Shown: piece by piece, positions 36,504 to 47,787 of the stretch | How the letters are laid out: every line of letters starts with the position of its first letter | Position numbering within the stretch: the stretch's first letter is position 1 | NCBI GenBank assembly: GCA_024220505.1 | Contig: JAKZZE010000010.1 | Coordinates: 1,426,001 to 1,490,000, forward strand | Origin: Rhizopus arrhizus | Taxonomy: Eukaryota > Mucoromycota > Mucoromycetes > Mucorales > Rhizopodaceae | Direction: 5' to 3' | DNA: 64,000 nucleotides | The notes under the pieces: generated by a model | What the model saw: the letters and a program-made list of their open reading frames with translations, nothing else | Told to the model about the DNA's origin: nothing | Database searches by the model: none | Translations under genes and position numbers: made by a program

Positions 36504-37281
36504 TTAAATTGGTTGAAATGCCACTGTACAAATTTTAGAGCCGGTTTGTCCACCAAATTGAAACACGGGATATTTTACATGTGAATGATATTTGAAGTCT
36601 ACGTATATTGATCAGCAACTATTTGGAAAGTGAATATACTTACATTGTTTAAAGCTCTCTATTAATTCTTCCATTGTCCAATTACAACTAGTAATCAAAA
36701 ACAGTCCACTTTCTTTATTAATCATTGCGTGAACAGACTCTACATATTTTTCACGAGGTCCAGGTTTGCCTTGTTTCTTTGCTTCTATTTGGTCGGGATG
36801 TAAAGAGATGGCATCATAAGTGCCTTTATCAAGCACAACTTGAAAAGTGTGTTTAAACCATTGAGGGTTAGATAAGAAGTCTACAGCGTCATATTGAATC
36901 CATTCAAGTTCACGTTCCTTTGCAATTGATTTTGCTAACACTACTGCTGATTCAGAGTAATCAATACCGGCAAGAGATTTGTAACCTTCATTAGCCAATT
37001 CCAAAAGTAAGTGACCGTTACCACAGCCTAAATCAACAATGGTACTTTCTGGATCGGTCACATTCTCAGTTATCCATTCGACCATACGTTCTACACTTTC
37101 TTCCCCAAACCAAACCTCGCCTATATCACCAATCTCTTGAAAGTTTTCATTTTCTCTGTCATATACCGTATCCCAGCTTATTTTATAATAAGAAACAGGA
37201 ATAATTTATAAAATATGATATTTACTATGATTTTGTACCAAGTTTAGAAGCTTCAAAGTCTTGTACCTCTGGTAGTTCCAT
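36504..37281 (-). CDS. EFM4: protein-lysine N-methyltransferase, EFM4/METTL10 family
   Basis: This is an S-adenosylmethionine-dependent methyltransferase; the yeast member modifies translation elongation factor 1A. Exons are 37226-37281, 36644-37176 and 36504-36598 (introns 49 and 45 nt), giving 227 residues. The joined N-terminus reads ELPEVQDFEASKLGTKSYWD. Motif I is IVDLGCGNGHLLLELA. VVLDKGTYDAISLHPD and LFLITSCNWTMEEL are the family blocks after it. The last exon restores YPVFQFGGQTGSKICTVAF, the normal C-terminus. Both introns keep frame, and all family motifs are intact. The gene lies just outside the inverted-repeat segment, with a LINE stub immediately upstream. Confidence 0.95.
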
Positions 37282-37330
37282 TTTAGAGAGAGAGAAAAAA
37301 AAGAAGTCGTGACCATTTTTTCCATTTAGG

Positions 37331-37939
37331 TTTTTTTTTTTTTTTTTTTTTTTTATGTATGAGGAGTTTATTTTTGTGCCGCCTTTAGGCGTACACTGTA
37401 AGAAAGCAATTAAATAGATAGGATAAAAGTATAAAATTAATGTGATATCTGATTATTGTCTTGGAATTCTTTCTGATAAAGACTTTCTTGATGCATTCTG
37501 CGGAGGAGTATAGTAGCTCTAGCAGCTGCTTCATTTGGCCAAAAGGGGGATCCATCAAAAACATGTTTCCAATGATTTCGCCAGAGGCACAGTACACCAC
37601 AGGCGATTACTTGGAAAGAATCAAGTTGCCAGTGCGGACGCACTATGGCTGAGATTGCGTGAGGTCGAGAGATTTCATCAAAAGTCAGACGTGGTGTCTG
37701 TTCTAAAAAACGAGTTGAAAGTGTATCCCACATAAGCTGTTTAAGTGGACAAGACCAGAAGAAATGTTCATCAGATTCAATTGCACTACACAGCATACGT
37801 CTTTTATCAGTAATAGTGTTTGGCATGATTTTGTGCAATCGGGATCGTGTTGGCAGCTTGGAATGATAGAGTCGCCAAAGAATGGTTCGTGCTGGATGCG
37901 GAATTGAGGCGTGCCAAAACTGTGTCCAGGATGACTTGC
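37331..37939 (-). pseudogene. 5'-truncated LINE stub with target-site duplication
   Basis: Minus-strand coding of 168 residues begins SSWTQFWHASIPHPARTILW. It passes through the LINE C-terminal zinc-finger pattern and WRNHWKHVFDG, and stops at 37437. The T tract 37331-37354 is the poly(A) tail on the other strand. CCATTTAGG occurs on both sides (37322-37330 and 37940-37948), a perfect 9-bp target duplication. The apparent start ATG lies in the duplicated target, not in the element, so no native start exists. It is a dead-on-arrival LINE copy. Confidence 0.92.
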
Positions 37940-37948
37940 CCATTTAGG

Positions 37949-39430
37949 TTTATTGTATTTATTTTTTTGTGGATGAATTTTTTTATTTTGCGGATGTGCA
38001 TATCGTTAAAGATGTAAGGCCTTTCGTCACGTCAATTGATAACAGCGATCAGATCGTAGCTCCCTCATTGCGTTGATATCTTGTTTACACTGTTCTGCTC
38101 GTGGGGGCATATTTTTGTCTGAGGGCAGCTAGGGCTTAAACAAGGGAATGCTGAAACTTAATAGACCTACATCTTTTAATATTACATCTCGTACTGCCTT
38201 ATTGAAATACTATTTGGTTCTTTTAATTCAGGTTAGTAAGGATAATAATTAACGATGAGGAAGTCTCTCTTATTAACCAATGCTATGCAAACGTTGGAGA
38301 GTAATGAAGTAATGCTTAAACAATCTATGTACATGTTCGATGAAAAAGAAAAACTGACAACGCTTTCTGGTTCACGTCTCTTCAGTACAACTTTCTTTTC
38401 TAAATCCTCAGTGTAGGCAAAAGGTGTCATTTTCAAAACCATTACTTACATCTTAACACGATTAATTATTTTGTAGCTGAAAAGAAAAATCTTGTGGCAA
38501 AGGTGTTGTGTGCAGACATAATTTAGTTTATAGTTAAAAGTATCTTTTTCATGCACAAACTGTCATCCAACTAGAAAACTTACAAAACCAAAGCTGTGCC
38601 ATTAGTTTCAATAAGCATAGTCAGGAATTCACTCTTGGCTTTGGAGTTATTGTCCTGGAAGGTTTTCCTGTGCAATTTAATTGTGCTTCTGGTCAGTCTG
38701 CTAAAATGGTTTGAAATCGGTGTGAGTCATTCAAGACCCTGAAAAATCGATAAAAACTTACACATGCTACAAGAATGAAGAAATATAATAAACCTTTTTT
38801 TTTAACCTCAAGCTCTTGATGTTGCTATAAAACTGTTTCTTCGCTTGAATTTGGTAAGAAGATAGTTCTTACGTAATCAAACATCGTGTTTGAATTAAAA
38901 TGCATCACTATTATTTATTATATGTGGTGATTATATCTCTTAAATGCTGAAAATAATAATGATCTGTTCGAATGAAACCTGTTTTGTGAGAGCTGCGCTT
39001 GATACATAAGTTTAAATCTATGGATTCAATATAAACATAGTAAATATGTCACAGACTTCTCAGCTAAACATTTATGATATATTGTATCGTACTATCATCG
39101 TAGAATAGTAATGAAATGCCTGTCATTAAAGAAAATATTGTATGCTTGAGTAAAGTGTGGTACAAAAAACAATATGATACTCGTATATCACGTATAACAG
39201 CTCTGAAGAAAAAAGTTGAACACGTACAGCATTTGTGTCACCATATTTTTTGTTGTTTTATTATTAAATCTCTTTAGTTAGTTTTACACTGTTTCCTCTT
39301 GTTCTAATTGCGTTTTGCGAAATTCAAGCAGAGATGCTATATAAGATTATTTTGGAAGAAGGTATGTCTTTCTTTAAAAAAAAACCAGTAAATTTAAACA
39401 TAATAACACTCACTTTATTCTTTCAGCATC
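37949..39430. other. intergenic, with possible gene remnants
   Basis: This is mostly AT-rich DNA. 39305-39361 on the plus strand reads CEIQAEMLYKIILEE before a GTATGT donor, and 38590-38720 on the minus strand is weakly coding-like. Neither can be assigned. The 18-mer ttttattttgcggatgtg at 37981-37998 recurs inverted at 44079-44096. Confidence 0.35.
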
Positions 39431-39602
39431 GTATAAGAAAAATTTTATAAACTGATGTTAATAATCAACTGTTGAGATGAAAGTGAAACTTGGCTGTTTA
39501 GGGCAGTGATGATTATCAGGATCTATTCTTATTCAAACACATTTGTAAAGATTTAGTCCAGAATGATAAGACTGTTTCTTATTGACATGTCAAAACATGA
39601 CA
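39431..39602 (+). repeat. 172-bp dispersed repeat, copy 2
   Basis: This is about 97% identical to 129-300. It ends 10 bp before the ATG of the decayed gene at 39612, so it may contain that gene's promoter or leader. Confidence 0.85.
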
Positions 39603-39611
39603 AACATGAAC

Positions 39612-41305
39612 ATGATACAAAAATTAAGCCAAAATTTTTACTTCAATAAAGAAGAAACAACAAAGTCAACACTCAAGTAGCAATTATCAGATTTCTGGGT
39701 TCAGAATAAAACAGCCAGTGCGAATTCTAAATGCGTTAAACAACGAGCTGAAAAACTGCGTTTATCTTTAACTCAAGTAGTAGATTCACGACCTGTTAGC
39801 ATATTAATCAAGAAAAATTTATCAGAGGTATAACAGTTAAAGTTATATATTTGTAAATAAAACAGTTTTTTAATAATGCATTTTTTATTAGCAAGAAAAA
39901 TTGCACTTTAAAGCCGGTTTCAGGTTACAAGCTGAAAAAGAAGCAAATCAAGAGCAAATCAAGAGCAAATCAAGAGCAAGAAGAAGTTGCGACGCAAGGA
40001 GAAGTTGCAGTTCAAAAAGATAGTGACTTAGCTCCTCGCTCTTCCAAAAGAAGAAAAAGGTTAGACCTAAAGAAAGTAAAGAAGCTTGATCTTGAAGGAA
40101 AAGTGGAAACGATTGTTAAGTATTAGTAAATATTAAGCTTGAAATAAGTACCTCTTCTATAACAATATGTAACTAATGTAACCAACAGCTTTAATGATAA
40201 ACAGATGCTGAATTTTTCAAAAGCAAGAACAATACCCTCAAGATGTAAAGATATAATTGACTCGATTTTGATTGATTCGGGACTGCAGTTACATCCTAGA
40301 TTGACCAAATCTGAGTACGATATCTTAATAAAAATATCCGAATGTACCAATAAATCTAGCCTCGATACCACTGTCAATGAAATTGATCTTTTCAGTTCTC
40401 AAGTTGAATTATCGTTTATAAAGTTGGCGGTTATGAAACTGTATGTATCAAATTAAAAATATTTAATGTTCAATTGACTGATTTATTTGTTTAGATGCTT
40501 ATTATATCATGGAGAATTACTTGAAGGAGAATACAATGAAGATTGGTACTGTGTAAACGTTTATGGCGATATTTTTGACCTGCTTTTTAATTCAAAACAT
40601 GGATATAAAACAAAAAGGTAAGAACGTATTACCTGTTTTTTCAATGACACTCTTATTAAACTCAAGTTTTACAGATCAGAATGCCATTCACAAACTATTA
40701 AGGCATTGAAAGCGAATGGTTTAGTAGATGCAAATGAAAGGGATATTCGTTTGGACTTCATATTTACGAACTCAACTGGGATTCAAGATGTATTTTTCTG
40801 TGAGGACAAGCCTACTATCAAAATATCGAACAAAGACAAACATAAAGCTGACCATTTAAGAGAAAGCGCACTCCGCTATTGGTCTAGTCTCCTTCCTTAC
40901 GAAGAATGCACCCAGCATTTATGCGCTTTGTCATGCCATTTCAACAAGCTAAATCTGCGAATAATGGGTACTAAGCTTATAAATGGAATTATAATCCATG
41001 CTTGCCTTAAAGAAATAGATATTTCTCTATCAGATAACAATGGTGCTGGGATCGCTGAGTACTTGACTGCTGTCATTTCTTTGGTTGTAAGTAGAAAATA
41101 TTTGTTTAATATATCTATAATATATTAACAACCGGTTACTTTTCTACAGAGGATGGTTACTTGGAACTTTGAAGCTATCCAGCTAATGATACAGGCTGCA
41201 CAGCAAGACAATATGACATTTTTGGCGAAGCCAGTTACATCAAAGATCTGCTACAGAGAGTATTCCCCTGCATCGGAAGGTAGCAACATCACCAACACAG
41301 TGTAG
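39612..41305 (+). pseudogene. decayed six-exon gene, PD-(D/E)XK-nuclease-like motif
   Basis: Exons are inferred at 39612-39827, 39892-40119, 40189-40440, 40495-40617, 40675-41086 and 41150-41305. All have GT-AG borders and short introns, and phases agree throughout. Two lesions break the frame: TAG at 39678-39680 (codon 23), and an 11-nt unit aaatcaagagc present three times at 39945-39977. Removing two of those units would restore frame in every later exon. Residues KRRKRLDLKKVKK suggest a nuclear signal. Exon 5 reads RDIRLDFIF then VFFCEDKP, an Asp...Glu-X-Lys arrangement like PD-(D/E)XK nuclease cores, and continues with predicted helices. It seems related to the intact protein at 57626-59443. 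The nuclease assignment is motif inference only. Confidence 0.6.
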
Positions 41306-41406
41306 CTATGATTATGAAGATATGAACTCCGAAACTTCGTACGAGCTCTAACTTGACATTTTGTAAATCATTTTATAAACTGTCAATATTTTACCTATTT
41401 GACAAA

Positions 41407-41514
41407 TTTTTAACCTTTTGATATTTTTTAACCTTTTGATATTTTTTAACCTCTTGATATGTTTTTTAACCTCTTGATATGTTTTTTAACCTCTTGATAT
41501 ATTTTTTTAACTAC
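41407..41514 (+). repeat. minisatellite, about five units of 20-22 bp
   Basis: The unit resembles TTTTTTAACCTCTTGATATG, with T-tract length changes and an early CTTTTGATA variant. It lies just after the decayed gene. Confidence 0.85.
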
Positions 41515-41578
41515 TTTAAATTTTTAACCTTTGCCAATATTTTTACATTTTGTAAAAATTGAACTTTATATTTTTGCT

Positions 41579-41587
41579 TATAAAAAG
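41579..41587 (+). promoter_or_regulatory. TATA-like box TATAAAAAG
   Basis: This sequence is followed by a pyrimidine-rich stretch like a 5' leader and, about 300 bp on, by the coding-like fragment 41880-42121. It is a plausible promoter for that fragment. Confidence 0.35.
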
Positions 41588-41879
41588 CCTAGCTTTTTAT
41601 TCTTTTGACTGAACTTCACTTATCTTGACTTCTCTTGACACTTATCTAAAATATATTTTATCCAATAAATCAAATATCTTTATTCCTGAATCTTTTGGTA
41701 TAACACTCTTAAAACACAAGCAAGACAAGTCCCTTGAAGTCAATTATCTTCATTGTAAACATTCTTAAAACTCTTATCAATTTACTTTATTACAAACAAG
41801 TTTGATCTACTTAACAAGATCTGGTGGTCACTTACAAGCGAACCTAATATCAATACTCTACCCAACTCTTATTTTTTTT

Positions 41880-42121
41880 ATCCATTTTCATCAACTTTAC
41901 TCTATTTCAAAACCGTTAACTCTTACAAGCCATTAAAGCAACAAAAATTACAACAGACTCAGCATCCCTCCGTAGAACTGGATTGGGAAGAGGAAGAAAA
42001 AAAGTTGAGAATAATGGAAAAGATTGAGAGCAACCTTACGGAGCTTGCCAAAAAGGCTAATGAACAGTATGTGTTGTTTTCTCGGGAAAATATTGTTTTT
42101 GATGATAAGCAGCCCGAATAG
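41880..42121 (+). pseudogene. short coding-like fragment, family unknown
   Basis: The open frame ends at TAG 42119-42121 and reads ELDWEEEEKKLRIMEKIESN, then LTELAKKANEQYVLFSREN. Its charged, coiled-coil-like composition differs from the surrounding AT-rich DNA. An ATG at 42013 would give only about 36 residues. It may be the last exon of a gene or a leftover of one. Nothing allows a function to be named. Confidence 0.3.
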
Positions 42122-42621
42122 GATTATGGTTTTCTTTTTTCGTTCGGATAAATTGAATTTGATTTATCAGGTTATTTAACTTCAAGATTAAACGAAATTC
42201 AAAGTTCTGTTTTTATTGAATAAAATAATATTAAGTGTTTATAAAAAATGAGGTCCCAGGAGCAGCTCGTGTGATGTATATTACTCTTTAAATCAGCACC
42301 GTGATATTATACGTTAATAATCAAGTACCATAGTATTCCGAGTGAATAGTTAATATAATAGTAGTAGTGATATAGCCTTGATTGTTCAAGATTGTTGTTA
42401 AGAAAATATGAAAGCCAAAAGCTGAGACCAGGTCTTTTCAATTTTAGTCTTTGAAAATGTTATAATATATCATAGATTTTCCCATGAGATGAAGTGATTT
42501 TCCCCTACATCAAAAAGCATATAAATAGAGGGAGATATTTAATTTATCTCTTAGGCTTTATAATAGTTCTATTTTGGATACACTCCTGTTTCTTATTTAG
42601 TCTTTTTAATACTACTACAAG

Positions 42622-44054
42622 ATGTCTATTTATAACGTATCGGATGAGTACATGCATTGTTTCAACGTAATGGATGAGATTCCAGAGTCTGATCCCATGG
42701 AAATTGAAACGGTCCAAAATGACTTATACAACACTGTCGGTTTGGAATGGCACTATTGGGGACTGCCAGAAATAAGCAAGAAGGTAACAGAACCCGACAT
42801 TAAGAAACTTATGGATTTAAGTAGCTATCAAGGCTTTCGCCAAAATATTTCTATGAGCAGCGAAACATCAGAGGAAAATGCTAAAGAAAAGAAAGATAGC
42901 AGCTCAAAACTATCACCTGTTAAAGTGTCTAATTCCAAGGTTCGGGATCCTATAGATCCTATAATTCAGAGCAAATACAAGAGCTTCTTGACCTTGTCAT
43001 TGAGGGAGGACTTTCAGTAAGAAAGGCTGGAATGATGGTTGGTATTGTTGAGAGAACAGCCCAGCATTATGTGAAGCTTTATAGAGATAATGAAGAGAAG
43101 TGTTTGCCTGGTTTAAGAAAGCCTCGAATCAAGTGCCACATGAAGCTCGAACCACAAGTTACCGACTTTCTCTGCATTTTTTATGGACAAAATCCAGAAG
43201 CTGTCCTCTGGCAGGCAAGGGAGTCATTACTTCAAGCTTTTCCCGAGATTAAACCGATTTCTCTCTCTAGTCTTCACAAACATCTAGTCCAGCACGCATC
43301 ATTAACACTCAAAAAGCTGGAATGAGTTGTAACTACAAGAGCAGCTCACAACAATCTCAATCTGCGTAAAGAAAGAGTTCTAGAATGGAAAGCAGATAAA
43401 AATATGGATTGGGAAAATAGGTGCATTTTTATCGACGGAGCAGGTTTTAACATGCATATTCGTAGAAACTTTGGTCGATCAAAGCAAGGAACACCTGCAA
43501 AAACATTGCTTCCTTCGAACAGAGGCATTACTGTGACTATAATTGGTGCTATCTACGAAAAAGGGGTAATTGATTTAACCTTGCGTAAACCGAAGGCTGT
43601 TCAGAAGAAGGCAGCTCATTCGAAGAAAAGAAAGAGGAAAGATGGTAAAGCGAAAGATGTTGAGGTAAACACTATAGTCGGTACACGTAGTGAGCATTTC
43701 CTTGAATTTTTGAGTAATGTTATGGATATGTTGGATCAACCTGGGATGAAAAGCCGTTACCTGGTTATGGATAATGCTTTCATTCATAAAGTTGATGAAG
43801 TCCGAAATTTGATTGAAAATTGTGGCTATAAAGCCACATATTTTCCCCCTTACTCACCATTTTTAAACCTTATTGAGTTGTTCTGGTCAAAAGTCAAAGG
43901 GAATATAAAGAGAGATTGTTTGACAATTGAGGATAATTTGACTATCAGAATTATTGAATTGGCTAAGAAGGTTTCGTTTAATGACTGTGTCAATTGGATA
44001 AGACATTCTTATTCGTTTTTTGATAGATGCTTGGCTCTTGAGCCAATGCTTTAA
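42622..44054 (+). pseudogene. IS630/Tc1-mariner-type DDE transposase, broken
   Basis: The first frame runs 42622 to about 42950. The reading then continues one frame over, with a helix-turn-helix-like block (EQIQELLDLVIEGGLSVRKA). It meets an in-frame TGA at 43323-43325 and continues to 44054. The catalytic core is recognisable: CIFIDGAGFNMHIRR (first Asp), YLVMDNAFIHK (second Asp) and YFPPYSPFLNLIELFWSKVK (Glu). So all three catalytic residues persist despite one frameshift and one stop. A TATA-like box, CATATAAATAG, lies about 100 bp upstream of the ATG. I could not find its terminal inverted repeats by eye, and its flanks do not show the Fanzor TIR sequence. Confidence 0.9.
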
Positions 44055-45354
44055 TTACATGATGTAAATAAATAAATACACATCCGCAAAATAAAAAGTC
44101 CGCATACTTAGAGTAAAAAACCAATATGAAACTCCTTCCTTTTTGGGATTTAAAATGAGGACGTGGTTTGAACCTTAATTAAGTCGCCTAATTTGGCAGA
44201 AAAGACTAGAAGAGATTACTTTTGGGAAGGATAAAAAAGGTTCCCCTTTTATTAAATAAATCAGAAAGTCTTTATATATCATTTATAATGGAAGTTTCCA
44301 GTAGTCTGAGAATGGTCTATGTTACTATCCAGAAAGTTCTTCGCAAGGTCAGTTTGAGTCGTCCAATCAGAATTGGGGCTCCCATATTCCTGTCCAGCAC
44401 TCACGACAGATTAACTTGTTGAATTTAAATCACATATTCTTTCATACACATTTAATCTGATTTAACCATTAAACATGAACGATCTTTTATATACAATCTA
44501 GCGGCTGCATATTAACTGGTTTGTGTATTATTTTTTCAATTGAAGTACTCTTTTGACTATTCTTCTTCTTATGGGTTCATCAATGTCAAAATTATAGACA
44601 AAAAATAAAATCTGATAAAAAATGGACAAATATCTTGTCTTTTTCTTTCAAACTATTCGTCCTACCAGTTGGCTTTTGACTTGTATATGTTATAAAATGA
44701 GCTTCGCCTCTTTAACTTCCAAGTATCCCTTCTGTTGGAATTGTATCAAATGTCAACGATCCTTAGTTGGAAAGAGGCCTTGATACAGAATTGTGCGTCA
44801 TTTCCTTCTCCTCTTTTTGTAAACCGTTTGTCCTACCGATTAGCCTTTGTCTTGTACGTGTGTTGTCTCCTTAGGTTTCAGGCTCTTCCCCTAATGATAG
44901 TCACTTAACTGGTTAAGTGCGAAAATAGTTCTTTCCAATTGAATTCACCGATATGCTCAAATTCTGGATTGCAGCTAGAAGACTGCAATTACTATGTTCT
45001 CATGGCTATATATGAACTTAATGGCTATTTTTCGATTGAATAGTGAACCATCTGAAATTGTTTGACTCAAATCTGTAACTGTCGCTAACAATTCTATGGA
45101 CAAAGGAACAGAGACTAAATTTAGAAATCCCCCAATGGATGGATATTCCAAAAAGTCTCAGTAAGAAATTATGATTAAGCCCGTTATAATAAACACATTT
45201 TAATTAAGGATATCTTTCTTCTATCTAAAGGGCTCTATAGCTTCTAACTTATTTAGTTTTCACGAATTTGGAAAAATCACAGCATTATATAAATCTCTGT
45301 CTGTTTCCTTCTTTCTCTTACTTTTATCAATCCTGCATTCATACCTTTATATCA
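44055..45354. other. intergenic, probably degraded element sequence
   Basis: No clear gene was seen. 44079-44096 carries the 18-mer shared with 37981-37998. The stretch just before 45355 may be the eroded upstream part of the decayed Fanzor, but I cannot recognise residues there with confidence. Confidence 0.35.
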
Positions 45355-45797
45355 TTAATCTTAGTGTATTTGATTAATGAGATTCGAACAAGTCAATGTT
45401 ACCCCTTTTGTGAATATCATAATTTGACAGCCTTCAAGAGGATACCGAATCCACGGCCATATCAAAGACAAAATAATCCTGAAGATATTTGTCATAGTTT
45501 ATTTTGGTAATCAAATACTCTGATCAATAATTTTTAAAATTATTCGCTGCTTTGCTTTTCTTTTATCTCTTAGATATACAAATCAAAATTGCAAAGTGAC
45601 CGTTCAAAATAGTTCATATGCTCAAGAACTTTGTGAACGTCTATGAAATGCCTAATATGATTCATATTATTGGCAACCTTCGCTTAAATGGTGAAATACC
45701 AGAGAGGTTTCAGCATGCTGGGACTGAAAGAAGAGGCCCGACTAGAAGAAGATTTGAAGAGCATGAAAAACGACGAGTTTTACCTAGAACTCTGTAA
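45355..45797 (+). pseudogene. decayed Fanzor, C-terminal part only
   Basis: The frame reads LVYLINEIRTSQCYPFC, then LTAFKRIPNPRPYQRQNNP. This aligns with VYLLDEFRTSSLCPSC and NPRPYQREKYP of the intact Fanzor. A GT-AG interval at 45507-45573 falls at the same place and phase as the intact gene's intron. After it, YTNQNCK matches CKNQQC. The block with the third catalytic Asp is broken by TGA and TAA stops and a frameshift. Then NLRLNGEIPERF matches SLRANGERPERF, and a charged tail ends at TAA 45795-45797. It keeps a Glu at the E590 position but lacks the first RuvC block entirely, so it is dead. Confidence 0.85.
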
Positions 45798-46263
45798 CTA
45801 TCCAACAGAATTATAGCCATATTACCTCAATTCATTTGGGTAAGCTTGAATTTAAATAATTTGATGCTTTGTTTATTAATATTCAGTTGCTACATCTTTT
45901 ATTATTGAATGTGGATTTCGAGTTATAGGTAAGTTTCATGATATGAATATATTATCTATTTTATACTTACGAATTTTTTTCTTTTATTTTATTATATATA
46001 CTCATCATTGTTATTACTCTTATTCTATCTTTTGCACCATTTCTTTATTTTATTTGCACAGTTTTTTTTTTCTTAAAAGTATAACAATTTATTTCGAAAT
46101 AAGAAACCAGTATTACCAAAATTAGCACGAAACTTTTCTTAGTCAATCCAAGTATTCTCCAAAATCTGAGATTAAACAATTTAAAAATTCGTTGAAATTC
46201 TATATAAAAAGCGTAGATTAAAATGCTCGCTTTTCTTTCCCCCTTTTTTTTGTATGTTATACA
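45798..46263. other. promoter region of the bZIP gene, AT-rich
   Basis: No gene seen. TATATAAAAAG-like sequence occurs at about 46200-46210, some 55 bp before the bZIP ATG. Confidence 0.4.
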
Positions 46264-47670
46264 ATGGCAGATTACATTAAATTTGAACAGGATAACAATG
46301 ATAACTTTATGGACACATATCTCAATGCTGATTATTTGACTTCGGATTTACCTTTATCACCACCTAATTCTTCATCATCTTCTGCTGGAAGTTATTCACC
46401 TGAAAAACAAGTAGCCAGTGATTTTTTATTAGATATGAATGTCGATGATTTATTGTTGAATAATGAATGGATGGTCAATCCTTATTTACTTTTAGAACAA
46501 CCAAATGAGCAAGATGCATTAGCTTCACTCTTTTTATCATCGCCACCTACCGAAGCTCCAAAAAAGAAAAGAGGGCGCAAGAAGCGTGAGGTACAACAGC
46601 AAGTACAACAAATTAGCAGTAGCTTACTAGCACCTAAACCAGTGATAAATACAGAGCCAATTGTTAAATTTGAACCATCACCTCCAGCAGAGAATATCAA
46701 GCTACTATCAAATGAACAAGAAGCACAGAAAGCAGCTCAATTGGCTAAACGGCAGGAAAGATTAATTAAGAATCGAGCAGCCGCTTTGTTATCACGTAAG
46801 AGGAAAAGGGAGCACTTAAATTCATTGGAAGAGGAAAATCAAAAATTACACGGACAAGTGGACGAATTAGAAAAAAGAATTCAAACGCTTGAAAAAGAAA
46901 ATTCTGAATTAAAAGAAAAACTGAATATAAAACCTACAACAATAACAACTAAAAAAACAACGGGAGTTGTTTTTATGGTAAGAGCCACAAGAGTTAGCTA
47001 TGTACGAAAGCTTATTGTTATCTAGATTCTTTTCTTTTCTTTTGCTTTATTTACTTTACCTTCAAGAATGATGTTTAATAATCAACAATTGACTGTAGGT
47101 GGCTCATCAGTCATAAGCAGACAGCAATATCCTTTAATTGATGACGGAAGGTAAGCTATAATGCATAGCAATTCCTTAATGACTACTAATAATAGTAGTA
47201 TCAGTAGCCATAGTATGACACCATCCTTACTCTGTAAAGGAGACTGTAAAGACCAAAGTACAGATCTTGTCCTTATAGACTCTGTACGACCACGAGACTT
47301 ACAGATGTGGATTAATCACAAGCTGGAAAAGAAGCAGTCTGATAAACAATCCCACGTTTACTTGTATTCAAAAGAATTCTTACAAATAGCTTCTTTGACA
47401 AAGACAAACAAATACAAGGGAAATAAGCCTATGCTTTCCTTAATCTCACCTTATAATCAAACAGCCGATATATCTGATCGCTACTTACAGATTGATGTTC
47501 AAGTACTCGGCTCAAAGGTGATTGAGGGACAGTTGACCTCTTTACAGCAATATGACTATCCCTCTGCATTATTAGATGGTATAAAAAAGGATTTGATTAC
47601 CTATCCACGTATCATAAAAAAGAAGCCAACTATTTCAATCCCAATAGAAAATAGCAGAGTTATTTCTTGA
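46264..47670 (+). CDS. membrane-anchored bZIP transcription factor (ATF6/CREB3-like layout)
   Basis: Exons 46264-46977, 47026-47150 and 47199-47670 (introns 48 nt each) give 436 residues. The N-terminal part is acidic and Ser/Pro-rich, likely an activation region. KKKRGRKKREV is a basic patch. The bZIP follows at about residues 160-225, with basic region RLIKNRAAALLSRKRKREHL and a leucine zipper. Splicing then creates GVVFMILFFSFALFTLP, a good single transmembrane segment at about 232-249. Some 185 residues follow that would face the ER lumen. This order (activator, bZIP, one membrane span, lumenal domain) is that of ATF6/CREB3 proteins, which are released by proteolysis under stress. Regulated cleavage is inferred. 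The gene converges on POT1. Confidence 0.85.
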
Positions 47671-47787
47671 TCCTATACATTTTTCCCATACCCTCTTCTT
47701 ATTAATAAAAACAATTCATTCCTCACAAACAAAAGGGAGTGATTTATTATTTATTTACAAAACAATTAAAAAGAAAAATAATCATAT

